Shown piece by piece: positions 1 to 8,067 of a stretch of DNA of 36,336 nt (the first letter of the stretch is position 1; every line of letters starts with the position of its first letter). Under the pieces are notes generated by a model. The model did not search any database, was not told the DNA's origin, and saw only the letters and a program-made list of their open reading frames with translations. The position numbers were made by a program, and so were the translations under genes. Origin of the DNA: an uncultured Bacteroides sp. (GTDB lineage Bacteria > Bacteroidota > Bacteroidia > Bacteroidales > Bacteroidaceae); assembly GCA_900542985.1 (NCBI GenBank), contig UQPQ01000028.1, positions 1-36,336 of the forward strand. The letters are read 5' to 3'.

Positions 1-377
1 GACTCATAAATCTACCCTTAATCGTGTATTGGATGATAGTTGCGGATTTTAGGATGAATATCATGTATGTATCGGTCACCGAACGTACAAGAGAAATAGG
101 TCTCCGTATGTCTGTAGGAGCAAGAGGTATAGACATCTTGTCGCAATTCCTTATAGAATCCATCCTCATCAGTATCACGGGAGGTATCATAGGAGTACTT
201 CTTGGATGCGGAGCCAGCGCAATCGTAAAAAACGTAGCTCATTGGCCCGTCTTTATCCAGCCTTGGAGTGTGCTGCTTTCTTTCGCAGTCTGCACTTTCA
301 CAGGTGTTTTCTTCGGCTGGTATCCTGCCAAAAAAGCAGCCGATCTTGACCCGATAGAGGCCTTGCGCTACGAATAA
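1..377 (+). CDS. ABC transporter permease, MacB/FtsX type (C-terminal part)
   Basis: This is the C-terminal end of a MacB-like permease whose start lies left of the window. The segment MNIMYVSVTERTREIGL followed by RMSVGARG is the signature cytoplasmic loop of the FtsX/MacB family. Two hydrophobic membrane segments follow (about ISITGGIIGVLLGCG and WSVLLSFAVCTFTGVFFGW), and the protein ends in the family-typical PAKKAADLDPIEALRYE. Such permeases work with an ATPase and often a periplasmic adaptor to export peptides, drugs or lipoproteins, or act in mechanotransmission. The residues before MNIM do not match the usual glycine-rich VGGIGIMNIM segment although the frame is open to the window edge. 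The gene is followed by a sensor kinase and regulator on the same strand. Family is clear; substrate is unknown. Confidence 0.85.
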   Translation, partial: LINLPLIVYWMIVADFRMNIMYVSVTERTREIGLRMSVGARGIDILSQFLIESILISITGGIIGVLLGCGASAIVKNVAHWPVFIQPWSVLLSFAVCTFTGVFFGWYPAKKAADLDPIEALRYE

Positions 378-445
378 GATATTTAACGAAACGGGCTTGG
401 GAAAGTCTGTTATAACAACTTTGTTCTTCATAACTTTGGTTTCCT

Positions 446-506
446 GTCCGGCTGTACGGAACACTCTTTTCCAAGTTTCACACTATTCCGTTCCAAGCAG
501 CCGGAC
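446..506 (+). other. Imperfect hairpin between permease and kinase genes
   Basis: GTCCGGCTG (446-454) pairs with CAGCCGGAC (498-506). Inside it, GGAAC (458-462) can pair with GTTCC (490-494) across a 3 x 3 internal loop. Only a short T-rich stretch follows, so it may be a weak terminator for the ABC gene or an RNA structure in the gap. GAAAGTCTG (402-410) could compete for CGGACTTTC (502-510). Confidence 0.35.
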
Positions 507-523
507 TTTCTCCAAAAAACACG

Positions 524-531
524 TATCTTTG
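524..531 (+). promoter_or_regulatory. -7 promoter element of the kinase/regulator pair
   Basis: TATCTTTG matches the Bacteroidetes TAnnTTTG -7 element and sits 23 bp before the kinase ATG. No clear TTTG -33 element is visible at the expected spacing. Confidence 0.55.
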
Positions 532-554
532 TTCCTAAAGCTTATTACTCACAC

Positions 555-1607
555 ATGAAACCTATAAACGAAAGAAAACACCGTCCTCTGGAATTGCTTA
601 TCCACATCATCTGCTGGGGCATGTTCTACGTTTTCCCACTTTTTTTAGTACAACGGAATAACGGTTTTATAGACTGGCATGTCTTTATGATCCACTCGAT
701 GGTACCGACTTCCCTATTTCTGATTTTTTATATCAACTATCTGGTTCTGATTCCTCAAATCCTTTTTCGGGAACGCACAAAAGAATTTCTTATAATCAAC
801 TTTATCATCATTGTAGCGCTCACCTTTACCTTACGATACTGGAACAATCTGCATTTTCCTCCCCCCATGGATATGAGGCGTCCGGCTCCTCCACAATACA
901 CATTTTATATGCGTGATATGGCCAGTCTTATCTTTGCAGCCGGATTAAGTGTGGCCATCCGTATGAGTATGCGCTGGAGTGAATCCGAGGCAGCACGGCA
1001 AGAAGCAATAAAAAGCCGTACCGAAGCAGAACTGAAAAATCTGCGTAACCAGCTCAATCCTCATTTTCTGCTCAACACATTAAACAATATCTATGCACTT
1101 ATCTCCTTTGATACAGAAAAAGCACAGCAGGCTGTACAGGAATTAAGTAAATTGTTACGCTATGTACTCTACGACAATCAGCAGATGTATGTACCTCTAC
1201 ATAAGGAAGTAGACTTTATACGCAATTATATCGAACTGATGCGTATCCGGGTATCAACGCTTGTCAATATACAAACGGAGTTTCAGATAAAGCCCAACAG
1301 CTCTACCCCTATTGCGCCCTTAATTTTTATTTCACTCATAGAAAATGCATTCAAACACGGCATTTCTCCTACCGAGCCCAGCTTTATTCACATCACGCTA
1401 TCGGAAGACAATGACCACATTTGCTGCATGATACGAAACAGCAACCATCCCAAGGCAGAAACTGATAAAAGCGGATCTGGAATAGGACTTGAACAAGTCA
1501 GAAAACGACTGGAACTAATTTATCCGAATGCTTATGAATGGATTCAGAAATTATCGGATGATAAAAAAGAATATTTATCGGTAATCACTATAAAACTAAC
1601 ACACTAA
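555..1607 (+). CDS. LytS/YehU-type sensor histidine kinase
   Basis: A 350-residue membrane histidine kinase of the His_kinase (PF06580) type. It has four hydrophobic segments in the first 140 residues (about 13-32, 45-68, 78-95, 120-138), a short linker, then the phosphoacceptor motif NQLNPHFLLNTLNNI with the likely acceptor His170. The N-box is LIENAFKHG (261-269) and the G-box GSGIGLEQVRKRL (307-319). There is no extracellular sensor domain, so the signal probably comes through the membrane segments. The LytTR regulator starts 12 bp downstream, so the two form an operon and cognate pair. The preceding ABC permease may be a target or sensory partner, which is an inference from position only. 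Confidence 0.92.
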   Translation: MKPINERKHRPLELLIHIICWGMFYVFPLFLVQRNNGFIDWHVFMIHSMVPTSLFLIFYINYLVLIPQILFRERTKEFLIINFIIIVALTFTLRYWNNLHFPPPMDMRRPAPPQYTFYMRDMASLIFAAGLSVAIRMSMRWSESEAARQEAIKSRTEAELKNLRNQLNPHFLLNTLNNIYALISFDTEKAQQAVQELSKLLRYVLYDNQQMYVPLHKEVDFIRNYIELMRIRVSTLVNIQTEFQIKPNSSTPIAPLIFISLIENAFKHGISPTEPSFIHITLSEDNDHICCMIRNSNHPKAETDKSGSGIGLEQVRKRLELIYPNAYEWIQKLSDDKKEYLSVITIKLTH

Positions 1608-1619
1608 TTTCTCCTTTTT

Positions 1620-2348
1620 ATGACTACATTACGATGTGCAATAGTAGATGACGAACCTCTGGCTTTAGGACTTTTGGAAAGCTATGTAAAGAAAACCTCA
1701 TTTCTGACTTTAGAAGGAAGTTATTCCAGTGCCATACAAGCCATGAAATATCTTCCCGAAAAACCTGTAGATTTACTCTTCCTCGATATACAGATGCCGG
1801 AACTGAACGGACTGGATTTTTCTCACATGGTTCCCCCGACTACCCGCATCGTATTCACTACGGCTTTCGAACAATATGCACTCGACGGATACAGAGTAAA
1901 TGCATTAGACTATTTACTGAAACCCATCAGTTACACAGACTTTATGCAGGCTGTCAATAAAGCTGTACAATGGTTTGAAATGGCGCAACACAACAATTCT
2001 ACAGTCCCTAATTCAAAAGATGAAATCAACTTTATTTATGTAAAGAGTGATTATAAACTGGTCCAGATAGAACTGAGCAAGATACTCTATATAGAAGGCT
2101 TGAAAGACTATATCAAAATCTATCTGGAAGGAGAAGCACGCCCTATATTGTCTTTAATCAGTATGCGGGCCATAGAAGAAAAACTTCCGTCCAGCCGGTT
2201 TATCCGTGTACACCGTTCTTTTATCGTACAAAAACAGAAAATCAAGCTAATCGATAAAGGAAGGATTATTTTCGGAAAAGAATATATTCCTATCTCAGAC
2301 AGTTATAAGCAGGAGCTTCAAAATTATGTTAACGAACATACTATTTAA
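1620..2348 (+). CDS. LytTR-family response regulator
   Basis: A 242-residue LytR/AlgR-type regulator. The receiver domain (1-120) shows the acidic pair Asp10/Asp11, the phosphoacceptor Asp56 in LFLDIQMP, Thr80/Thr81 and Lys101 in YLLKPISY. The C-terminal LytTR DNA-binding domain covers roughly 138-240, with FIYVKSDYK, ILYIEGLKDYIKIY and the RFIRVHRSFIV strand typical of the family. It is the cognate partner of the kinase just upstream. LytTR regulators commonly bind paired direct repeats upstream of envelope or transporter genes; the adjacent ABC permease operon is a plausible target but no site was identified. Confidence 0.93.
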   Translation: MTTLRCAIVDDEPLALGLLESYVKKTSFLTLEGSYSSAIQAMKYLPEKPVDLLFLDIQMPELNGLDFSHMVPPTTRIVFTTAFEQYALDGYRVNALDYLLKPISYTDFMQAVNKAVQWFEMAQHNNSTVPNSKDEINFIYVKSDYKLVQIELSKILYIEGLKDYIKIYLEGEARPILSLISMRAIEEKLPSSRFIRVHRSFIVQKQKIKLIDKGRIIFGKEYIPISDSYKQELQNYVNEHTI

Positions 2349-2407
2349 ATATTTAATAACTAAAGAACACAGTTTGGAAATAAAATTGAAACTTTTTTTA
2401 CGGTTTT

Positions 2408-2439
2408 TTTGGTACATTAAAATATATCATCTATATTTG
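2408..2439 (+). promoter_or_regulatory. Complete Bacteroidetes promoter (-33 and -7)
   Basis: TTTG (2408-2411) is followed by a 20-bp spacer and TATATTTG (2432-2439), a full match to TTTG-N19-21-TAnnTTTG. Transcription should start near 2445-2447. No sizeable gene follows for about 280 bp. Confidence 0.6.
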
Positions 2440-2445
2440 TAAAGT

Positions 2446-2564
2446 ATATTTATGAAAAATGGAAGTTGTGAAACTTCCTCTTTTAAAATAGTTTAGTTAA
2501 GTCTAGTTTAGTTTTTGTGTTGTGATACTCCTGTTAATAGCGATTAACGGGAGTATCTTTTTTT
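2446..2564 (+). ncRNA. Candidate small RNA or attenuated leader (about 120 nt)
   Basis: The segment is bounded by a complete promoter (2408-2439) and a strong intrinsic terminator (2524-2564). It contains a 7-bp hairpin GGAAGTT/AACTTCC (2461-2467 with 2472-2478) capped by GTGA, a GNRA tetraloop, and a direct repeat TAGTTTAGTT (2489-2498 and 2504-2513). A 14-codon open frame from ATG 2452 to TAG 2494-2496 runs through the first hairpin. It could be a free small RNA, or a leader attenuating the downstream YecH-like gene, which has no convincing promoter of its own. The RNA is predicted, not demonstrated, and no Rfam family is recognised. Confidence 0.5.
2524..2564 (+). terminator. Strong intrinsic terminator
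   Basis: GATACTCCTGTTAAT (2524-2538) pairs with ATTAACGGGAGTATC (2543-2557) over 15 bp with one G-U pair and a 4-nt loop. Seven T follow (2558-2564). Confidence 0.85.
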
Positions 2565-2721
2565 ATTAACACTATTTTCATAAATATGTTATTTTTATTC
2601 AAGACAACAACTTCAGTACTTAAAAGAGTGCTTACATACAACCGTCGCAAATATTCCCATACTAATCTTTATGAACCAACTCCATTTTATATTGTTATAC
2701 CTACAAACTTTTAATTGATAA

Positions 2722-2961
2722 ATGATGGAACAATTACATGCACACGAGGTCCTTCACATGATGGAAGGAAACAGCTACTCTGAAGCCAGCTTAAAAGAAG
2801 CTATTATCCGTAAGTTTGGAGCGGAACAGCGTTTTTATACTTGTTCTGCCAGCGACATGAACGCTGAAGAACTGATTGTCTTTCTGAAGCAGAAAGGTAA
2901 ATTCATGCCTACAGAAACCGGATTTACGGTCGATATTACCAAGAAATGCAACCACAAATAA
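2722..2961 (+). CDS. YecH-family putative metal-binding protein
   Basis: A 79-residue protein resembling the YecH/DUF2492 family. The N-terminus HAHEVLHMMEG, the central RFYTCSASDMNAEELIVFL, and KGKF with a late GFTVD and terminal KKCNH follow the family layout. The conserved His and Cys residues (His6, His8, His12, Cys36, Cys76) are candidate metal ligands, which is why the family is called metal-binding; the biochemical role is not established. Two ATG codons stand in tandem at 2722 and 2725. It lies alone between the candidate RNA and engB, with no obvious TAnnTTTG promoter directly upstream, so it may be read through from the 2408-2439 promoter. Confidence 0.85.
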   Translation: MMEQLHAHEVLHMMEGNSYSEASLKEAIIRKFGAEQRFYTCSASDMNAEELIVFLKQKGKFMPTETGFTVDITKKCNHK

Positions 2962-3003
2962 CTTGTGTCTTCCATACATTCCAATAAAATCAGTTTTATT
3001 TCG

Positions 3004-3011
3004 TAACTTTG
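3004..3011 (+). promoter_or_regulatory. -7 promoter element of engB
   Basis: TAACTTTG fits TAnnTTTG and lies 28 bp before the engB ATG. Confidence 0.5.
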
Positions 3012-3039
3012 GCGCAGTATTATAAAAACAGAACTCATC

Positions 3040-3654
3040 ATGGAAATAACCAGTGCCGAATTTAAAATTAGCAGTTCACGGGCTGACATGTGTCCACAGG
3101 GGAACTTACCAGAGTACGCATTCATAGGACGTTCGAATGTAGGAAAGTCAAGCCTCATCAATATGCTGACAAAGCGTCCTAAACTGGCAATGACCTCGTC
3201 TACTCCAGGAAAAACTTTGCTGATTAATCATTTCTTAATCAACAAAGAATGGTATCTGGTAGACCTGCCGGGATATGGATATGCCCAGCGTGGTAAAAAA
3301 ATGATGGAGAAGATTCAGAAACTGATAGAATATTATGTGCTGGAGCGTGAACAGATGACTTGTCTGTTTGTATTGCTGGACAGCCGTCTGGAACCACAGA
3401 AAATAGACCTTGAGTTTATGGAATGGCTGGGAGAAAACGGAGTTCCGTTTGCTATTATCTTTACAAAAGCCGACAAGCAGAGTATAGCAAAAACGCGTTC
3501 CAACGTCAACCGCTATCTCAATAAGCTAAAAGAACAATGGGAAGAATTGCCTCCTCATTTCGTATCTTCGTCGGAAAACAAAACCGGACGCAAGGAGATA
3601 TTAGATTATATCGACAGCATCAATCAGTCTATACACAACACCGAATCAATGTAA
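3040..3654 (+). CDS. engB: Ribosome biogenesis GTPase EngB (YihA/YsxC)
   Basis: A 204-residue TRAFAC-class GTPase needed for assembly of the large ribosomal subunit. The P-loop is GRSNVGKS (30-37), the switch I region has TPGKT (55-59), G3 is DLPGYG (75-80) and G4 is TKAD (142-145). Length and the [14 protein letters not shown] signature are typical of EngB. It is cytoplasmic. It has its own -7 element and is followed by a degraded region, so it is probably monocistronic. Confidence 0.97.
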   Translation: MEITSAEFKISSSRADMCPQGNLPEYAFIGRSNVGKSSLINMLTKRPKLAMTSSTPGKTLLINHFLINKEWYLVDLPGYGYAQRGKKMMEKIQKLIEYYVLEREQMTCLFVLLDSRLEPQKIDLEFMEWLGENGVPFAIIFTKADKQSIAKTRSNVNRYLNKLKEQWEELPPHFVSSSENKTGRKEILDYIDSINQSIHNTESM

Positions 3655-3674
3655 CCGCATCTGGCAACAGACAC

Positions 3675-3881
3675 TTAGGGGTATTCAGTAAATACCCCTA
3701 CTATAGTATAAACTACTCCCGGGATACTGCTGTCAGTTATTGAATCGGCAGCTGCCAATCCCGGGGTATTAGTCAACGATCCTGCTATCTGTTCCACCAG
3801 ACCAGGCGTATCAATATCAAACAAATATTTCAGCCCTGCTCCGGTCAGACAGACCGAAGCCACAATCAGACAATCTTCCTA
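3675..3881 (-). pseudogene. Remnant of an AspT/YidE-type antiporter
   Basis: On the minus strand about 65 codons read through LIVASVCLTGAGLKYLFD and then IAGSLTNTPGLAAADS before a stop at 3675-3677. An in-frame TAG at 3879-3881 closes the frame upstream. FDI-x-x-P, the AGSLTNTPGLAAA core and the following VVYTI resemble the first repeat (Asp-Al_Ex domain) of YidE/aspartate-alanine antiporters. Intact members have more than 500 residues and continue with an AYPFG-like strand that is disrupted here. No other part of the gene is recognisable nearby. It is most likely a decayed leftover; a chance match is the alternative. Confidence 0.5.
3676..3698. other. Hairpin after engB
   Basis: AGGGGTATT (3678-3686) and AATACCCCT (3691-3699) form a perfect 9-bp stem with a short loop 20-45 bp past the engB stop. 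There is no T-run on either side, so it is only a possible terminator. Confidence 0.35.
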
Positions 3882-3925
3882 TATTTCTTTGACATATTCA
3901 CACCTTCGGAACTTGTTTTCAAAAT

Positions 3926-4267
3926 CTAGGCACCCGGACGTTTACCTTCCCTGCGTTCCTGTTCCACATGGTCAAGCATAGCCTTTATCTTGCCACAAAA
4001 CGAATGAATCGAATCTATTTTCTCGGAAGTAACCCAAACGCTGTCCCGCTGTATCAGGCTATTAATCTTTCCAACAGCATAATTATCGGCTATAGAATCA
4101 ACCAACTCACGATACTCTTCCTTGGACATCCAACAGGATTTCCATTCGTCAGCTTCATGCGCCTGAGAGAAACTCCATGCGTTACCCATCATCGACAAAG
4201 CACAAAATCCTAAACAACAAGTCAAAAGCAAGTTCTTTTTCATATTATAAAGTTTTTTAGTTTTCAT
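3926..4267 (-). CDS. Small secreted protein of unknown function
   Basis: A protein of up to 113 residues that I do not recognise. A second in-frame ATG eight codons in (4243) gives a cleaner signal peptide, MKKNLLLTCCLGFCALSMM, ending near NAWSFSQA, and is the likelier start. The mature part is about 75 residues, charged and helical, with EYRELVDSIADNYAVGKI and a C-terminal HVEQERREGKRPGA. It carries no catalytic motif that I can see. A near-match -7 element TATTTTAG lies on the minus strand at 4376-4383, leaving a leader of roughly 100 nt. It probably acts in the periplasm or outside the cell and may be lineage-restricted. Confidence 0.65.
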   Translation of the reverse strand: MKTKKLYNMKKNLLLTCCLGFCALSMMGNAWSFSQAHEADEWKSCWMSKEEYRELVDSIADNYAVGKINSLIQRDSVWVTSEKIDSIHSFCGKIKAMLDHVEQERREGKRPGA

Positions 4268-4536
4268 TCTGCTATAATATCACATTGTGCAGTTCCTCCG
4301 TGATATGACGGTGTTTTCTTTTGCCTATCCAAGTGCCACTCTCTTCCGTAGCATATAGTCCTAAGAGTCACTTTACTAAAATACAATATTTTTTTAATAA
4401 ATCGCATTTTTTTCAAAAAATAACCTTCCTTCATTCCACATTTTTCCTATTCCCTATCATACACAACTAAGTGCAGGGAAAAGAGAGTTATCTACATCAC
4501 ATATTAAAGACTTTTTCCAAGAGCAAGCACATATAG

Positions 4537-4583
4537 AAAAATCCTCTTCTCACGATTAAAGATAATACGTGAGAAGAGGATTT
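4537..4583 (-). terminator. Terminator of the uvrA-ybaK unit
   Basis: AAATCCTCTTCTCACG (4539-4554) and CGTGAGAAGAGGATTT (4568-4583) are perfect 16-bp arms around a 13-nt loop. Read on the minus strand the stem runs into five T, so it can end transcripts coming from ybaK. The 21-bp repeat array would then lie inside the 3' untranslated region. Confidence 0.7.
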
Positions 4584-4616
4584 CTTTATGGATAGTATCC
4601 GGATACAGAAACAATC

Positions 4617-4700
4617 TTTATCCGACGACGTCGAATATAAAGCCGACGACGCTGTTTTTATAGCCGACAACGCTGGCTGTAAAGCCGACGACGAGGATTA
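4617..4700. repeat. Four-unit 21-bp repeat element, copy 1
   Basis: Units are 4617-4637, 4638-4658, 4659-4679 and 4680-4700, each exactly 21 bp. The first begins TTTATCCGACGACG; the others share the core AGCCGAC[GA]ACG. The array is GC-rich in AT-rich surroundings and lies 32 bp past the ybaK stop codon. The plus-strand frame reads YKADDAV, IADNAGC, KADDEDY, a heptapeptide periodicity shared with the other two copies. Confidence 0.9.
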
Positions 4701-4732
4701 TACCACACTGCCTGTATGACACCGGAATGATT

Positions 4733-5215
4733 TTAGAACAACATACAAACTTCGGCTTTGCTCACTTTAATCAAGTCGGCCGGTGCAATCTTTACCTGTA
4801 ATCCGCGTACACCTGCACTGACATAGATAAAAGGAAAGTTCTGACAGGTTGCATGGATGTAAGTAGGAAAATGCTTCTTCATCCCGATAGGAGAACATCC
4901 GCCACGAATATAACCCGTAATCGGAAGCAGTTCTTTCATAGGAATCAAATCGCACTTCTTGTTGCCCGATACTTTGGCGGCCATCTTCAAATCGATTTCA
5001 TGCTCTCCGGGAATCACACATACAAAATATCCCGATTTATCGCCATGCAAGACCAGTGTCTTGAATACCTGCTCTATGTTCTCGCCCAAAGTAGCTGCCA
5101 CGTGAATACAGCTCAAGTCATTCTCGTCTACTTCATAGGGTACCAGCTCGTAAGCAATTTTATCTTTATCCAACAAACGGGCTGCATTTGTCTTTGCTAT
5201 TTTTTCTTTTGCCAT
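4733..5215 (-). CDS. ybaK: YbaK/EbsC-type Cys-tRNA(Pro) deacylase
   Basis: A 160-residue protein of the YbaK/EbsC family, which hydrolyses cysteine mischarged onto tRNA-Pro. Family features are KTNAARLLDKDKIAYEL at the start, VFKTLVLHG around residue 50-58, the conserved lysine in IDLKMAAKVSG, the substrate loop TGYIRGGCSPIGMKK and the C-terminal SAGVRGLQVKIAPADL. Length is normal. It starts 2 bp after the uvrA stop and must be co-transcribed with it. Cytoplasmic. Confidence 0.93.
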   Translation of the reverse strand: MAKEKIAKTNAARLLDKDKIAYELVPYEVDENDLSCIHVAATLGENIEQVFKTLVLHGDKSGYFVCVIPGEHEIDLKMAAKVSGNKKCDLIPMKELLPITGYIRGGCSPIGMKKHFPTYIHATCQNFPFIYVSAGVRGLQVKIAPADLIKVSKAEVCMLF

Positions 5216-5217
5216 AA

Positions 5218-8046
5218 TTACATTCCCAATTCTTCTTTAATAAATTTAGGTGTATATCCTTTGTCACAGCAGGCCACTTCTTCCGGTGTACCACACGACA
5301 AGAGCTGGCCGCCTCCTTTTCCTCCTTCAGGCCCCATATCAATGATATAATCGGCCATCTTGATTACATCCAGATTGTGTTCGATGACAATTACCGTATT
5401 GCCCTTATCCACCAGACGGTTCAGTACGGTCATCAACACACGGATGTCTTCGAAATGAAGTCCCGTAGTAGGTTCGTCGAGAATATACAAGGTCTTTCCC
5501 GTATCGCGTTTGGAAAGTTCCGTAGCCAGTTTTACACGCTGGCTTTCTCCTCCCGAAAGTGTGGTAGACGGCTGTCCCAACCGGACATATCCCAGACCAA
5601 CCTCTTGCAGTACTTTAATCTTGTTCAATACCTGCGGTACATTTTCAAAGAACTCTACAGCCCGGTTGATGGTCATATCCAGAATATCGGCAATCGATTT
5701 TCCCTTGTAGCGTACTTCCAGTGTTTCTCTGTTGTAACGCTTGCCGTGACACACTTCGCAAGGCACCAGCACATCCGGCAGGAAGTTCATTTCGATGGTC
5801 TTGTATCCATTTCCACCACATGCCTCACAACGTCCTCCCGATACATTGAAGGAGAAACGTCCCGGTTTGTATCCTCTGATCTTGGCTTCCGGCAGACCTA
5901 CAAACAGATTGCGGATGTCGGAGAATACCCCCGTATAAGTAGCCGGATTGGAACGCGGAGTACGTCCTAAAGGAGACTGGTCTACATTGACAACCTTGTC
6001 TATATACTCTAAGCCTTCTATACTTCCATACGGCAACGGATCCTGTAAAGAGCGGTAGAAATGCTGGGAAAGAATAGGCTGCAAGGTATCGTTGATCAAA
6101 GTAGATTTTCCACTACCCGATACACCGGTCACACAAATCAGTTTGCCAAGCGGAAACTCTACATCTACATTCTTCAGATTGTTACCGCAGGCTCCACGCA
6201 GCCAGATTGATTTTCCGTTTCCTTCTCTGCGATGTTCCGGCACTTCTATCTGCATTTTTCCGTTGAGGTATTGCGAAGTCAGTGTATCGGTACGCAACAT
6301 TTCCTCGGGTGTACCTGCAAAGACGACCTCTCCTCCCAGTCTTCCGGCTTTCGGTCCCATGTCTACGATATAATCTGAAGCCAGCATCATATCTTTATCA
6401 TGCTCTACTACAACGACAGAGTTACCCAAGTCTCTCAATTCTTTCAGCGAGTTTATCAGACGCAAGTTGTCGCGCTGATGCAGACCGATACTGGGCTCGT
6501 CGAGGATATAAAGCACATTGACCAGCTGAGAACCAATTTGTGTAGCCAGACGGATACGCTGGCTTTCTCCTCCCGACAGGCTGACCGACGAACGGTTGAG
6601 GGACAGATAATCCAGTCCTACATCGAGCAGGAACTTCAGACGCGTACGGATTTCCTTCAAGATTTCAGCTGCAATAATCTGCTGCTTACTCTCCAGATGA
6701 GCATCTACCTGCATCAGCCATTCGTACAGTTCGCTGATGTCCATCGTTGCAAGCTGATAAATGTTTTTATCGTGAATACGGAAATAGAGCGCTTCCTTGT
6801 TCAGGCGTGCACCCTTACATTCCGGACAAACGTCTGTCTTTGCAAACTGGTCGGCCCACTTCTGTGCGGTAGCCGATGCATCTTTGTCCTGCATCAGCTG
6901 AATGTATTTTACAATTCCATCGTATGTCACAAAATAATCGGACGATGTATGGATGAGGCTGCTTTTTATTTTCAGACGCTCATCGGAGCCGTACAGGATA
7001 TCATTGATGGCATCTTCGGGCAATTCGGCTACCGGAGTTTTCAGGGTTGCATCGTACTTCTCCAGCAAAGCCTCCAGCTGCCAGAATATCATGGCATTCT
7101 TATATTTCCCTAAAGGTGCCACTGCCCCTTCGTATACAGACAATGAGCGGTCGGGAATGACTTTATCGACATCAATCAGATTGACATACCCCAGTCCCTT
7201 GCATCGCGGACAAGCTCCTTGAGGTGAATTGAAAGAAAAGTTGTGAGGTGCCGGTTCTTTGTAAGAAAGCCCTGTAACCGGACACATCAGGCGTTTGCTG
7301 TAATGGCGTACACTTTCTGTCTGCGCATCCAGAATCATCAAGAGCCCGTCGCCCTGCTGCATGGCTGTTGCCACACTCTGACGGAGGCGTTTGTCTTCTT
7401 TGTCTGTAACAATGGTTTTATCGATTACAACCTCGATGTTGTGATTCTTATAACGGTCCAGCTTCATTCCGTGTACTATCTCACGGACTTCTCCGTCTAC
7501 CCGCACATACAGATAACCTTTCTTGCGAATCTGCTCGAAAAGTTCCTTGTAATGTCCCTTACGGGTTCTTACCAGAGGAGCCAGTACAAAAATGCGCTTT
7601 CCTTTGTAGTCGCGGTAAATCAGTTCGATAATCTGCTCTTCCGTATATTTCACCATCTTCTCACCGGAAAGATAAGAATAGGCCGTTCCGGCACGTGCAA
7701 ACAGCAGTCGCAGGTAATCGTATATTTCGGTAGTAGTACCTACCGTAGAACGTGGATTCTTGTTTGTTGTCTTTTGCTCTATCGAAATAACCGGGCTCAG
7801 TCCGGTAATCTTGTCTACATCCGGACGCTCCATTCCACCCAGGAAATTTCGGGCATACGCAGAAAAAGTTTCGATGTACCGCCGCTGTCCTTCCGCAAAA
7901 ATCGTATCAAAAGCCAACGACGATTTTCCGCTGCCACTCAAGCCTGTAATCACTGTCAGGCTGTCACGCGGTATCTCTACATCTATGTTCTTTAAATTGT
8001 GTACGCGCGCTCCATACACGCTTATCGTTTCTTTTCCTTCTGTCAT
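5218..8046 (-). CDS. uvrA: Excinuclease ABC subunit A (UvrA)
   Basis: A 942-residue damage-recognition ATPase of nucleotide excision repair. It has two ABC modules with Walker [10 protein letters not shown] near the start and GVSGSGKST in the second half, signatures [11 protein letters not shown] and [10 protein letters not shown], and Walker B ending LDEPSIGLH and LDEPTTGLH. Zinc-binding cysteine pairs are visible ([26 protein letters not shown]). I chose the start at 8046 ([12 protein letters not shown]) because homologues begin just before [14 protein letters not shown]; the frame extends upstream to 8124 but that part overlaps the promoter. It heads the uvrA-ybaK operon. Confidence 0.97.
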   Translation of the reverse strand: MTEGKETISVYGARVHNLKNIDVEIPRDSLTVITGLSGSGKSSLAFDTIFAEGQRRYIETFSAYARNFLGGMERPDVDKITGLSPVISIEQKTTNKNPRSTVGTTTEIYDYLRLLFARAGTAYSYLSGEKMVKYTEEQIIELIYRDYKGKRIFVLAPLVRTRKGHYKELFEQIRKKGYLYVRVDGEVREIVHGMKLDRYKNHNIEVVIDKTIVTDKEDKRLRQSVATAMQQGDGLLMILDAQTESVRHYSKRLMCPVTGLSYKEPAPHNFSFNSPQGACPRCKGLGYVNLIDVDKVIPDRSLSVYEGAVAPLGKYKNAMIFWQLEALLEKYDATLKTPVAELPEDAINDILYGSDERLKIKSSLIHTSSDYFVTYDGIVKYIQLMQDKDASATAQKWADQFAKTDVCPECKGARLNKEALYFRIHDKNIYQLATMDISELYEWLMQVDAHLESKQQIIAAEILKEIRTRLKFLLDVGLDYLSLNRSSVSLSGGESQRIRLATQIGSQLVNVLYILDEPSIGLHQRDNLRLINSLKELRDLGNSVVVVEHDKDMMLASDYIVDMGPKAGRLGGEVVFAGTPEEMLRTDTLTSQYLNGKMQIEVPEHRREGNGKSIWLRGACGNNLKNVDVEFPLGKLICVTGVSGSGKSTLINDTLQPILSQHFYRSLQDPLPYGSIEGLEYIDKVVNVDQSPLGRTPRSNPATYTGVFSDIRNLFVGLPEAKIRGYKPGRFSFNVSGGRCEACGGNGYKTIEMNFLPDVLVPCEVCHGKRYNRETLEVRYKGKSIADILDMTINRAVEFFENVPQVLNKIKVLQEVGLGYVRLGQPSTTLSGGESQRVKLATELSKRDTGKTLYILDEPTTGLHFEDIRVLMTVLNRLVDKGNTVIVIEHNLDVIKMADYIIDMGPEGGKGGGQLLSCGTPEEVACCDKGYTPKFIKEELGM

Positions 8047-8067
8047 ATCCTTAAAATAGATGATATC

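Larger units (their letters stand above)
4268..4732. other. Gene-poor gap with hairpin and 21-bp repeat array
   Basis: No convincing gene is present in this gap. It contains the leader of the small secreted protein, an AT-rich stretch (about 4370-4440), a long hairpin (4539-4583), a 12-bp palindrome GTATCCGGATAC (4595-4606) and the first copy of the four-unit repeat (4617-4700). A 43-codon frame (ATG 4588 to TGA 4719) runs through the repeat on the plus strand but is doubtful as a gene. Confidence 0.7.

Noticed and set aside
4617..4700. CRISPR array
   Set aside because: Units are directly adjacent 21-mers without spacers, and there are no cas genes.
6400..7995. Long plus-strand frames opposite uvrA (6400-7113 and 7243-7995)
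   Set aside because: They lie wholly antisense to a well-conserved gene and show no recognisable domain.
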